From the NCBI GenBank assembly GCA_963170055.1, contig CAUJGJ010000129.1:998201-1028200 (forward strand): DNA of 30,000 nucleotides, read 5' to 3'. A program made the position numbers and the translations under genes. The notes under the pieces were generated by a model, which was not told the DNA's origin, made no database searches, and saw only the letters and a list, made by a program, of their open reading frames with translations. This DNA is from Halisarca cf. caerulea. Lineage: Eukaryota > Porifera > Demospongiae > Chondrillida > Halisarcidae. Positions 1-13,400 of this stretch are shown in pieces (position 1 is the first letter of the stretch; each line of letters starts with the position of its first letter).

Positions 1-1690
1 GCTGAAGTTTCTCAGAGCCTCTCATCCACCATGCTGTCATGAAGGCATTAACATCAGTTGATGCTTTGCTCACACGGTTATCGTAAGACAGTACATAGTC
101 ATGTACAGAAGGATAGCGACACAGAATCCGGTAATGTTTACCACTCAAAGGTATGTGATATGCAAGTATGGGCGAGAAGTATTGCAGAAGGGTTTTACCG
201 GATGAAGTGCCAAGTTTGGAGTAAGTCACTGGGAATAATTTCAATGCATCCCTCCATCCCTCCTCACCACTGCACCTTGTCTTCAGTAAATTTAGTAGGT
301 GATCCCTAGATTTAGCTCTATAGTTCTTCACTACAATCCGAACATCTTCATCACTGAGCAGTTCTACGATAGATAACACAGCCTTTTCAGTATTATCATA
401 GAAAGCCAAACAAGATAAATGAGTAGAAATGAGTGCAATATCTTTGAGAACTGCAAAACACAATGCTTCAAGAAATTCTGCCAGCAGTCCATGCTCAATA
501 TGTATACTCAAGGATAGATTACTACAGACACCATGGCACTTATAAAATCTCTCTGCTTTCAAAGACCTTGCAATGATAGGGTCACAGAATTCTAACCACA
601 ACTTGATAGCACTATATACGTCTTTTTGAATTCGATCAATAGCTACAGATTTGTTGAAAACTGCCATGCTAACTTTAAGTGTCTTCTGAGGAAAACTGAC
701 CCACAGATCTTGTCCAGGGATAATACTGAATGACTCCAGTGAGCTTCGCAAACCATACCAATCCTCCAATTCAGATGCGAGCTCAGCCAAATCTTTAGAT
801 GCTAAGATGGCTGGTTCTTTTAATTTCATCAATAAAGGGATCTTTAAGGCAAGCTCTTCAATTTCCACGAGTAATTTGCCAACCAAATCTGTTGCAAGGT
901 GGGAGTCTGGAGAGGTCAAGTTGCATAGCAAACATAATTGATCCATTCGTGCAAAACTGTTATGAATACTTCTGTTAAAATCTTTCAATTTTGTCCCATC
1001 AAGGTGGCATACACCCTCCAATAATCTTTTCTCTAAGACACGTAAAGGACATTTATGCCGGAGATGCCACTTCTCAATTACTCTGGTCATGTCACCCAAG
1101 AGACCCAACAATTTTTCACGGAGGTCATCAAGTCTCTCAGCACGTTCCTCATCAGTTAGCTTAAAATAATTTCCATCTTTGATATTTCTTACAGCAGTCT
1201 TCACTACTTCCAATGACCTTGCCCTCATCAAAAGGAAGTTTAGCGCTTCCGCACCATCATTTTTAGCCTCAGCCAATTTCAGTCCTTCTTCAAAACGGTT
1301 CTTTGAGGCCAGGATGTCATATGCTTCTTTAGTGCGGTCAGCCTCCACCAACAACGTCACTGCTCTTTCATACTCACCTGCTATCTTCAAAATGCGTATC
1401 TTATCACTGATGTCTGGCAACAACTGAACACACTCAAACATCTGGTCGTATTCAGCACGGCGTATGTGGTGCTTGGCAGTCTGGTTTGCCAATTCTTCCA
1501 CGGATAAGTTTGGATTTTCAATAACTATATTCTGTCTCTGGTACCTCAGTGCAGTCTTCAGAGCTAGAGGGTAACTTCCAGCAGTACTCAAGTATTGAAT
1601 AGATTCACTAAACTGTCCCTGTTGTTCCTTCATTGCACTAGCTTTCAAATAGCATTTAGCTTGATGATAGCTCTTGAAAGCCTTAGACCA
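1..1690 (-). CDS. TRANK1-like gene, helical C-terminal exon (runs off window)
   Basis: Open on the minus strand from the acceptor TTTTGTAG (exon begins at 1690) to the window edge, about 563 codons with no stop. The first part continues the helical repeat pattern (AKCYLKASAMKEQQGQFSES, SYPLALKTALRYQRQ, GEYERAVTLLVEADRTKEAY). The rest is a long all-helical region without a motif I recognise, matching the long helical C-terminus that follows the helicase in TRANK1-like proteins. The stop codon lies outside the window. Confidence 0.82.
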
Positions 1691-4540
1691 CTACAAAAGA
1701 GAAAGCATATAATATTGTATCTTAATACCATAAGTGCTCAAAATGCACAACATTAAAGATTTTTGTGGATTACAAGCCCATGTGGGGAAAATAACTCAGG
1801 CTTCCGTGCAATGACCAGAATGGACCATAAGAGAGCAGTGTTTGTCACAAAGTAGTGCAATGCCTTTACCCTATTCTCTAATGGATTTTGTCTGCACAGA
1901 GAAAGTCTATATTAATAAATGACTAATAAAAAGTAGGATTATAGGGGAATTTGTGAAAAAAATGCGACATTGTGAATTACACATGTGACCCACAAAAGTT
2001 TTATCCTTCCAATATTAAAGCGCAGATATCAATAAAGGTGTCAAAAGAAATACATTGCATGCATGTTTTGCACTGTAAGGAAGGGAGCATCACTTGAAGG
2101 GACTGGATATGAGACTATAAAGTCGTCAAACAATACATGTACATAGGTGATTGCTATTTCTTTCAAAATCAAGTGCATACTCAGCCAAACAGACCAACTG
2201 AGGTTGCACATATGAGGGAAGGAAAGGAACATCACTTGAAGGGACTGGATATGAGACTATAAAGTCATCGAACAATACATGTACATAGGTGATTGCTATT
2301 TCTTTGTAAATCAAGTGCGTACTCAGCCAAACAGACCAACTGAGGTTGCACATGTGAATACTCAGCATATCCATAAAATTGAGAGTGGCTGTGTCAATTA
2401 TATACAGTACTTGACACATTTCACACAACAGTGGAGTGACTCTAAGATATTTTAATACAACTACATAAAAATCCTAGTCACTTCCCAGCGTGCATAATTA
2501 CATGAATTATAATACAACGACATAAGATGTTTTATGCACAGTAGGTACGCACATACATGTAATGGTACACACAGTACATACACATACATAAAGTCAAGAT
2601 TAAAATAATAATAACATATTAACTGGATAACTTGTCCATGCCCACAAAACATTACAATTATATTTAATTATGTAATTGCAAACCTCTTTGATTCCTTCAA
2701 ATATTTGTGCAGCTAACTCCCACTGTTGGCCGGTATAAAGACACGTTGCTGCATTCTTCAAGTATTTGTGTAGTATAGTGTCAGGAGAAGAAGCACACTT
2801 CAAGAACAAACAGGCAGCATCAATGCAGTGCTGACGACGAATCTTTGGCTGACCAGAAATCTTTCGAGCTTTAGAAATTAGACCAAGAGCTTCAGCTTCC
2901 ATTGCAAGCACTTTATTTCCGCACTTCAAGAAGCATTTGTTAGCAGGATCCCACAGTTTCTTCTTCATGAAATAATTCCCTCTCTTCATCCACTCTTCAG
3001 CAGATGACTCTTTAACAAATACAGTAGTGACTTCTTCTTCACTAATATCATTTAGAGATATTGCTGACACAAGACCAAGCTTGAGCAGGACATAGACTAG
3101 TGGAGTAAATTTAGCAGGGGTGGCATCATATATCCAAAGGTTACATTTTGCTCTGGTAATAGCAGTGTATAGATACTTGAGCTCAGCACTAAAAGAACGA
3201 TGTACTTTCTCATCAAACTCCAGAGGTCTCAGGACTGACTTATCCAGAAATGGAAACTCCGTGCCTGAAATATTGACACCATTCTCCACTAGATGTTCCA
3301 ATGCCAGTCTCCATTCATGATCAGCCTATGAACAGGTAATTGTACAGGGCACTGAGGAGTAAAGCTTCAACTACAAAATCTCAGGATACATGATGGACAA
3401 AATATGCGATAAAATGCAATAAAAGGCAATATACAGTAATCAGTAAATATACGTAACAGCTGATAGCTGAATGAAGTAGCTTGTGAAAAAAGTATTGAGA
3501 TTTGCTCAAAATTCAATGTACTATTTTCACAAGCTAAGGCAATTCAAATTTTGCAATTCAGTCCCTTCACTAGTCTAGCCAGCTAGCCCGTCTCTGCAAG
3601 TGCCCTATGGGTGAGAGGGGCAGAGACGGTCTAGCTCACATAGAGATTAGTTCACACCTCAAAACTGGGGCTAGCTCAATGTCAATTGCTAGTTGGGTAT
3701 AGAAGTGCAGGAGTGGATTTTCAGTCAATCTTACAGCGTGCTTCAGTTACTATTAAAAAGAGTGGAATTGTTCTGTCGGAGAACCAGTCTACTGCTGCTG
3801 TCACAGTGGATTCAAGAGGAATGGCCAGAACATCCAAAGTGGGCTTAATTAGGCTGAAAAGAGTGTCCCTAGGATAGTTCAGGAATACTGTGGGTTTTTC
3901 AGTATCTATACTTAGAGGGTGTTACCAAACAGTTCTTTGCAAACACGGCAGAAACATCTGCACAATTCCAGTGGCTTTTCCATAGATAAAGACCAACATG
4001 AATTCATTTGTAGCATACAACTTGTACATAGGCTAAAAATCCATTCTTGCACATCAACTGGACGAGCAATTGATGCTTCGCAAGCAACAATCTAGCTAGC
4101 ATTGTTGTTGGAGTATCTATGGCCAGAGATCACAACAGGCGCCTTGGTCTTGCATAGTCCGAATTTAAAAAAAATCGGACTAAGCTAGCCCCACTTTGAG
4201 GTGTGTGAACTAATCACTATGTGAGCTAGACTGTCTCCGCCCCTTCTCGCCCGTAGGGCACTTGCAGAGACGGGATAGCTGGTTAGACTATCCCTTCACA
4301 AACATTGCACTCAGAACAGTACCCTGAACGACCACTTGACTAAACTACTAATTATGATGTAAATGGTTGAACTATTCACAACTACAAACTATGGATAGTT
4401 GAAAACTCGAGCCACAATTATAAACCAGTCGGAAGTGTGCATCTAACAACATGCCTTGTTTGGTTACAGTTGGAGGAATCAAATGTGAAGAATTATTGCT
4501 ACCACCTAGCACTGATACTACATATACAATCTATCCATCC

Positions 4541-4610
<70 letters not shown>

Positions 4611-5054
4611 ATAATATATATATATATGTAATATATATATATATATATAATATAATGTATATATGCAACAGAAAGTAGGCGAATAAAAATGGCTGCTGAA
4701 AAAAAGAAGACTCTAACAAGAAACGGCTTATCTCTACAACAATGGTATAAGGTTTACGAAGAAGTTTTATCCTTCAGCTTTGTATTTTTCGCCTTCATTG
4801 CAATTTTGAAGAAAATTCGCTATATTTTGGTGAAGTTACTGACTGAAACTGCCAAAATGCAGTGAATTTTCTTCAAAATTGCAACAAAGGCAAAAAATAC
4901 AAAGCTGAAAGATAAAACTTCTTCATAAACCTGATACCATTGTTGCAGAGATAAACCGTTATATTCGCAAGTAATTCGGGACGAGGGGGTCCCAAGTTTT
5001 TCTTACCCGAATTAAAGTTATACTAATAATCGGATTTATATTTGTAACACACAC

Positions 5055-5104
<50 letters not shown>

Positions 5105-8100
5105 ACACACACACACTGACACATACGTATACACACACTATTAAGCACATGTCAAAAAGAAAATCCAACAGGTAGACACAAGTGAGCACTACTATACCTT
5201 TGAATCAGTAAAGAAATTGTATAGAAGAACATCATCAAATTCCAAACCCTTGGCCTCGAATACTGTCAGTACGATAGCTCCAGATAACTCGTTTGGAAGT
5301 GATCTTTTGGCATCTTCTGTTTGGACAAGAATGGCTTGATGAGCACCAAACTCAATTGTGGATGCTTCGCGTCGATTGCCCCTCAATATTATTGCTAGGT
5401 TGCTTTCTGAAACAGAATGAAGAATGATAGGTTTTGGTCCAGAAAAGAGGCCCCGATCTTCAGGTAGGGTATCAAAGGAGTTGGGAAAAAACAACTGCAA
5501 CAGCTTTATTACAGTAGAAGCTACTTCCAAAATACCTGAATGGGATCGGAAGTTTTGGGTAAGCTCATGCATATTTGGAATATTAAGAATTCGCTTTGCT
5601 CTGTCCTTCAAATAGGTCTCCCTGAAATGATGAAATAGGGATCTGAGATCTTGGAATCGGAATGACACTCCTCGCATGATACTCTGCGCAGTATCTCCAG
5701 TCAGAAACAGTCCATTGGGAAACCTGCAGCAGTGTAGTATGAGATACAATTCCGCTTGAGTGAAGTCTTGTACTTCATCAATGTATATTTCATGTAGGAC
5801 AATATGAACGTCTTCTTGCTGTTTTAGCCTCCAAAATATATGATGTACCCAATCGCACTGATCTACTAAACTATGCTGCGATAGATATTTCTGATACAAT
5901 TTAAAAAGTTTATAAATTTCATCTCTGTCTCCAGTGAAGTTCGCTGCACGTTTGGCTCCAATACTCTTGTACTCTTGCAGTGATAAACCTCCATCTTCAA
6001 CCATAAGTGCCTCATACGACCCCTTCAAGAAGGACCTGATCTCCATCCACACAAGCAGTGGCTCATACTTCTTCCTAAGAATTACATGAGTTTTAGTAAT
6101 TTGCTGCCAGATAAAATCAATGAAATAACTGCTGTCAACAACTCTTTGTCTGTGCGATGTAGTAACATCCTCTCCGATAGGATGTGAAAACACATCATCT
6201 TCATCTTCAACACTGTCTTGCTCGGAGTCGTCATAGAGTTCAATATCATCTACATTAGTACTAAATTCACCAGCTGAGTCCACTAGCTCAACAAGAAGCT
6301 TCCCATTATCATCCCGAGGGAACAATGATTGCCCACTAGCCAGACTGGCATCCACAAGATTGAGCCACTGGAAGGAAGTAACAAACAAAGGATACGCTAG
6401 TGGTGGTACATCCTGAAATCTAACTGGGAAAGATTGTGACTCAAATTTCAAATGTTCATTCATGTGATTAGAGCTGCTGGCAAGGTCATAAAACTTCTTC
6501 TGAACTTGGGATACAAGAACTGGATTCTTTGTTATAAAGATTTGTTGAAGGTGGTCAAGAGGAGTTTCGTCTTCCACCACAACATTCATGCTTTCCCTAA
6601 TGTCAACATTACCACTGTCACTACTCTCAGGTACAGCTGAAACCTGCTCTTGCCACCCTCCATACCATTCCTCATGTTCCACAGTTGATCGCTCAATCAA
6701 CATAACATTGTCACCATAAGATTTGCCCACAGTAGAGGTGTCCTCAGTGCTTTGAGCTGTAGTACTACTGTTGTCCTCATGTACATTGTCCTCTACTTCA
6801 CACTTGTAGTTCTCATTGGTCTGCACAGTTGACTTAGTGAACAGAAGTGGGACACGAGGGACATAAGGCTCTACAGCTTTATCCCAATAGCTACTACACT
6901 GATTCCACAAACGATACACACAGCAGGTTGTCTTTCCCGTACCACTGCGCCCAAGGAGAAGTATGGGCTCCCCGGCATCCAAGTTTATTATGTCATGCTC
7001 CTTTGGCCAGCCTTTGAATGGAAAGTCATAACGTTCGCCAACTCGTGACAAAATATTGTGAACTAGATTTGATGAAAACGCATAGAAGGTGATTACATTG
7101 TAGTCCAATTCACCAGGAGTTGCTGCAGGTGCGTACTGGGTTCCACTGTTTTGATGTTCACTGCTGCACACAAACAGCTTTGGCACACATTCTCTCATGA
7201 TGCTTACTTGGTGAATTGGAGATGATTTGCTTTGTAAATGTTGTAAAAGGAACTTCACATGCGAATCTCTTCCTTTACGAAAAGATTGCTCTATATAATC
7301 AATTGATGACTGTATTCCTTTGTGCTTCACAAGATCCCATAAACGAATTATTTCAGAATAAACAACCTGATTAGAATCAGTTGAGCATCGAGGAGAAAAA
7401 TCTATAGCCTTTTGCCACAAAATACGGCGTCCTTTTGTAAGCTTCATCTCAAAGAGATCAAGATCAGGTTCATTTCCAACTGCTTTATGAAATTTGGCAT
7501 GCCATTCACCAGATGCAAGCCGCTGAATATTAGTAACAGCTTTCTTCCGCAAAAACTCAGGTAATTTGGCCAAATTCTTCCAAAATCGTTCTGTACAATC
7601 TACTTCCCATGTCAAACCATCAAAGTCTTGCTGTGATACAACAGTATATGTCGGGGGCAGTATCTCTACAGGCATTTGATGAGAATTTTCATCTTTGGCA
7701 ACTACGTCTAAGTCAGCATCATCACTATCTTCATCTGCCGGTTCTGATCCAGAGTCTTCCTCAACATCTTGTTCAATGGTATTATCTTTCAGCTGCTTGC
7801 TCAAGACTTCAGGCTCTTTAATGCCAAACTGCCTCAATACATCAAGAGAATTCTTAACTAGTAAAGCAAGGTTCTCTTGACGATTTATGATACTACTTCG
7901 AGTTTCTGGAGCATTGCTTAGTGTTTCACTGTCCGCAATTCCTTTATCATGTGTTTGACTAGTAGGATTCTGGGATTCTACAGGTGCTTTTTGGGATTCT
8001 ACAGCTGCTTTCTTTTTCTTTTTCTTTTTGTTGATCCTAGCATCTCTCTTCAGGTCCTCATACCTTTTTTGATACTCAGTTAGCTTGTCAAAAGTTCTTT

Positions 8101-10440
8101 CTTTACCACCTTTCCCCCTACATAAGTCCAAAGCTGTCATTTTCTTTTTGTCTTTAGCCTTGGGATCAACACCAGCCTCCAATAGTAGGTCCATGACAGC
8201 ATCGGTTGGCTTACTTCTATGTTTGGCTACTTCATGCAAAGGAGTCTGACCCAAAGCATTCAAAAGCTGACTGCCTTGGGATATAAAATTTCTGAGGACA
8301 ACTTTGAGAATATCTGCATGACCTGCAAGAGCAAAAGCAGCATGATAAGGATGTCTGCCTTCAGCCCATAGCTGAATAAGGATACACATGCATGCACACA
8401 TAATGGAAGGGCTTACCAGTGTGTAGAGCCAAAGATGTTGCCACATGTATTGGAGTAGGCGAATTTGGTTCTTGCTCTATTAATCCACTGATATCAGCAC
8501 CTTTTTCTACAAGCAAAATGAAAGCAAGACAATGCTTCTGAAGGATGTCTCTTGGGCCCCGTTTCACATCAAAGTCTTTCAATATCTTCTTTAGCTGTAC
8601 AAGAGCAGAAGGTGCTGTGTCAGACGAACCTAGACTAGCACCCTTGTCAACCATTAGAGACAGTGTCTCTAGACTAATATTCGGACACTTTACTATTGAG
8701 CTCAAATACAAAGGAGAAATAGCACTACATAAGGGTACAATGTCATTGAGCAATTCAAAAGTTTCCATCTTCAATACAGTTTGTAGCATCAAGTTAATGG
8801 TGGAAACTTTAGCAGTGGTCTTCATATCACTTTTAACCAGAGCTGCTAATATGGGTACAGAAATGTTCTTAGCTTTCCATGACAAGATCCTGCAAGCATC
8901 AGATTCAGTAACAGAAACACCTTCTTCGAGAAGTATTTCAACCATTTCTCTAAAATTGTCACTAATACACCTACTCAAAAGCTTCCGGCAATCCACAGAC
9001 ACTAGAACATCTTTAGGTAGAAATCGACAGATCACTTTAGTCATTTCCTGACAATCTGGGTAATAAACAGTCCCACGTTTCCTAGCCTCATGAAGGGCTT
9101 CCAAGGCATGCAAAGACACTTCTGCTCCACTGTCAATCAGAGACTGCAGCATTTCCACAGATGGCTTATTTGACAAAGCTTCTGCTATAGACAGATTTAG
9201 GGGCTTCTCTGAAACTCCTTTGCTTTTGAGCATGGCCTGGTGTACACAGTGGGGCATTCTATACATCCGCGCAATATCAACAATAGTTTGATTTTTGGCA
9301 TTCTTAATATGCAGAGGGGGAGACTCACTTTGAACAATGATTTCAATTAAAGATGGCAGAAGATAAGAAGCATTCCATGACAACATAGATTTCATGTTAC
9401 CATCATCAATTCTGGCTTTCTTTACACTTATTAAATGCTCAACAAGTTCTCTATCTTTTACTGCTATGGCAGCTGTGAGATATTCTTTTGTATTGTTTGA
9501 GTGACAATGATCAATCAGTTTCAACAACATGGATCTTTTCCCAGGCATCTCTGATTCTCTGGTGGTATATAATTCTTTAATGCCCAACACAATAGCTGCA
9601 GAATCAACGGTTACTCCATGTTTGACTAAGCATTCAATAGCAACCTGATTAAAACCAACATATGGCATAAATTGACTTAAAGAAAAAGGTGTCAATTTTA
9701 CCAGCCCTTGTCCATAGCCAGGGCCATCTCTCTTAGGCACCAAAATGAAAACAAGACAACTTCGCACCAGCTTTAATGGATGCTCCTGACTTTTGTCAAG
9801 AAGATACTTCACAGTATATTGCAATAGTTCATTAACTGTAGACTTCTTCAGATAAGTCAATTTTGGGAGTTGCATGGTATACTCTGTATATATAAAGAGA
9901 CATCACATACAGTAAGATCACATCTTCATACTGAATCTACAACAAGTACGTACCTATGCCTTCTGATACAGCCAGGACAAACATGGGAGCGAAAAATTCT
10001 TTCCGATCACACTTGGCATTGAAAGCCCTTAAATACAACCTGAAAGCATGCTCCTTTAACTGCATTGCTTTGGCAGTTCTCCCTTGCTCGAGTCTAGCCT
10101 CTGCATTATACACATTAGCCATGCTAAAAAGTCCCTAGAGTAAAACAAGAATATGTGCATTATACGTATTATAGAGTATGGGAAGGAGGTCAATATCAGA
10201 AAACATAGACCCAAGGATGCTTGAAATATTTTTAGCATTGCGCAAAGTGGCGAAGGACTATATTATTGATACAGACTGCCTTCCTATGCTTTATATATAC
10301 GATATATAGTGTAACAACAGGTACTTTATACCATCAAATAATGATGTAATAAGTTAACTGGTCCATATAATATTGACCACCTGCTTTATAGTAAATTTCC
10401 TATGATTGCAAAATAATCATTCTCTGTCTCTTTCTCTCTC

Positions 10441-10485
<45 letters not shown>

Positions 10486-13400
10486 ACCATGATGCATGGG
10501 TGTATCCTTTGATGTGGCTTGGTGTATAATTCACTAATCCACCTCATTAAGAATTCATGAGGTGCAATATTCTTTTCAGCTAGCACAGTTCATTTTTTGG
10601 CCTTTTTTATTGTTCTACTACACTATGAACGGAGTTAGCTGATCCTTTTCTATCGGAATTCGCTATTGCCTTCAATCCAGATGAGTTTTTGGTCCATCCC
10701 TGAGCTGATATGCCCACTTGCGACCTGAAAACGTCCACCCAACCATCAGTTAGGAGTTTGCATAAACAGACAGTTGGATGGAGGCATTCGTGTTAGTAAA
10801 TGGCTGGATGGAGACGGTCAGATCGGCAGAAAGTTGGCTAAAGGCGTTCAGATCAGTAAACAGGTGAATGAAAGCATTTTGACCATCACTAAATGGTGGG
10901 ATAGAGGCATTCTGGTCAATGAACAGCTGGCTGTAGGCAGTCATATTAGCTGATCTTTGGGTGGAGGTGGTCTGGTTGTAAGCAGCCCTATCAGCTAAGA
11001 AATAGACCAGGATTCAAGGCAATCGCAAAGATATTCTGACAGGCAATGATCAGCCATCTCCCCGTTTGCAACGCGGTAGAAATAGGTAGGAAAGAATGGT
11101 TACGACATCCTCAGGCTATGCCTTCGGATGTCCAGCATCATGGTACAAGTAGTTATACAATGGGAACGGAAGGTTTGGAGATTCACACCTTCAGGCTCCG
11201 CCCTCAGGTGTGTAAATCGCTAAACCTCCCGTTCCCATTGTATACTCTATATACATATATACGTATATTATGCGCACATACGTATACGTATGTACGTTAG
11301 TGTTGTGCGATTAAGGAAAAAATCAATATTGCCGATTACTACTAATCAACATTGAAAGTAATCCCGATGTTTTGATTAATCAGCCCAAAAGCTGTAGGTG
11401 ATCAAACTAAACAGAAAAGCTAAAAGCCTAAAACACGGTATCAAATTAAGATATGTTGAAAAAAGTATTCACCTCAATCAGTACATCATTCAGGGTATCA
11501 GGGTATCAGGGAATCTTTTTTAAACTGGGGAACCAATAGCTTGAAGCTACTGCAAAGGCACCCAAAAGAAAAACAACATGTACACAAAAACAACAGTGCA
11601 AAAGGTTTAGTATAAATACATTTAATTAAAATGAATATAAATAGAATAAATATAATATAGAATCTGATGTCCAATTAAAAGAAAGTGAAATAGTAATTGC
11701 AGTTCAATTCATGCAAATAAAATAGGTGATAAAGTCAATTTATTCATGCATCATACAATTTAAATAGAAGAAAATTTTAAGTAGTTTTAAAAATGTCCCG
11801 ACAGAGATCCGAAAATAAGTTAAGGTCCTTGGTTGTACGAACTTGTGGAGGCTTGGAATGCCAAAGAGATGCACCTGCGAAGCTAAATGCCTTCTGCCCA
11901 AGTGTAGTTCTGACCAAAGGAAGATTAAGTTGGGAAGTGGAAGAAGATCGAGTTTTGTAATGAGAGGAAGCAGGAGAGAAGAGCTGCGATAGATAAGGTG
12001 GAGACTGGGAAGACAAGCATCGGAACATGCACTGGGCCATGTGAAGTTTTCTTCTTGAAGCAAGATTGGTTAGTTGAAGTTCTTGAAGAGCAGTAGAGGA
12101 TGAAGAAAAACAACATCTACGAAGCACTATCTTACAGCCAAAGTTGAGTAATGATTCCAAGCGACGGGACTCTTCTTGTGTACAGCCTGACCACACAATG
12201 ACACAATAGTCAAAGGAAGGAAGAATGTAGGATTTGAGATAGAGGAGAAGAAGTGATTGTGGAAGAAACCAAGAAAGTCTTCTGAGAAGATTAAGGCTAC
12301 GGGAGACCTTTGTACAGACCATGTTTACGTGATCACTCCAAGTTAGAGTATCGTTGATAAGAACACCTAGATACTTGAAGACACGGACTTGCTCTACAAC
12401 CATGCCATCTACATGGAGTGTTAAGTTAGAGTCCATCTTCATACGGCTTGAATGAAGTAACATACATTTCGTTTTAGTTGTGTTTAGCTGAAGACCGTTG
12501 TTTGCCATCCACAAGCTAGACAAGTTTAGACACAGTTGTAGGGAGGATTTTAGAGAAGCAAAATTGCTGCTGATGATGTAGATGGCAGTGTCATCAGCAA
12601 AGAGAACAATGGAGTCAGAAGGCAAGACACTGGGCAGATCATTGATGAAGGCAGAAAAGAGTAAAGGACCAAGCACAGAACCTTGTGGCACACCAGAAGT
12701 GGGAAATCCAAGAGAGGAGAAAGAATCACCGACTCGAGTAACCTGTGAACGATTTGAGAGATAAGATCGAAACCAAGAAGAGGCAAAGGAGAAAGGCCAA
12801 GTTGGGAGAGCTTAGTTAAAAGAAGATCATGATATACAGTGTCAAAGGCCTTTGAGATGTCAAGAAATACAACACCCACATACTGCTTAAAGGCCATGTA
12901 CCATGTATTCAAGCAGTGGAGAAGAAGTGTTTGTGTAGAGTGTGTGGGTCGAAAACCAGATTGGTATGGGAAGAGAAGATCGTTACAGTGGAGATATGAT
13001 GAAAGTTGCTGTTGAACACATTTCTCTAAAAGCTTACTACAGACAGGAAGCAGGGAGATGGGTCGGTAGTTGGAAGGAGAAGCACGGTCACCATCTTTGT
13101 GCAAAGGCTTAACCCAAGCACACTTCCAGGGCTCGGGAAAGATGGAAGAAGTAATGGAAGAGTTGAGAATAGAGCTAAGAGGGAAACAGATGACAGATCG
13201 ACCAGCAATAAGGGCAGAAGAAGGAATACCATCAAGACCAGGGGAGCATCTAGGTTTAAGTGAAGCAAGAACATTTTCACACCAGGCAGGAGTAGTGGAG
13301 ACCAGAGAGAGAGTAGGTTTACTAGGAGCCACATCAGGTGGGGAGAGAGAAACACAGGAACCAGTCAATGCGGAAGAGATAGTGACAAAGTGATCATTTA

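Larger units (their letters stand above)
3326..5197 (-). other. Intron (1.9 kb) of the TRANK1-like gene, expanded by repeats
   Basis: Interrupts the helicase between motifs V and VI. It contains the Mutator-like MITE, the ATCT/AT microsatellite, the long hairpin and the CA tract. Almost half of its length is recognisable repeat. Confidence 0.8.

Noticed and set aside
3686..3877. 63-codon plus-strand frame inside the Mutator-like MITE
   Set aside because: It has no recognisable domain and lies wholly within a non-autonomous element; probably chance.
4437..4678. Two overlapping Ile/Tyr/Ser-rich frames
   Set aside because: They are translations of the ATCT/AT microsatellite.
4959..5189. Cys/Val-rich minus-strand frame
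   Set aside because: Translation of the CA repeat.
8545..9051. 168-codon plus-strand frame
   Set aside because: Antisense to the ankyrin-block exon, whose phase-consistent splicing and repeats are far better supported.
13070..13393. 107-codon plus-strand frame
   Set aside because: Antisense shadow of the LINE reverse transcriptase.
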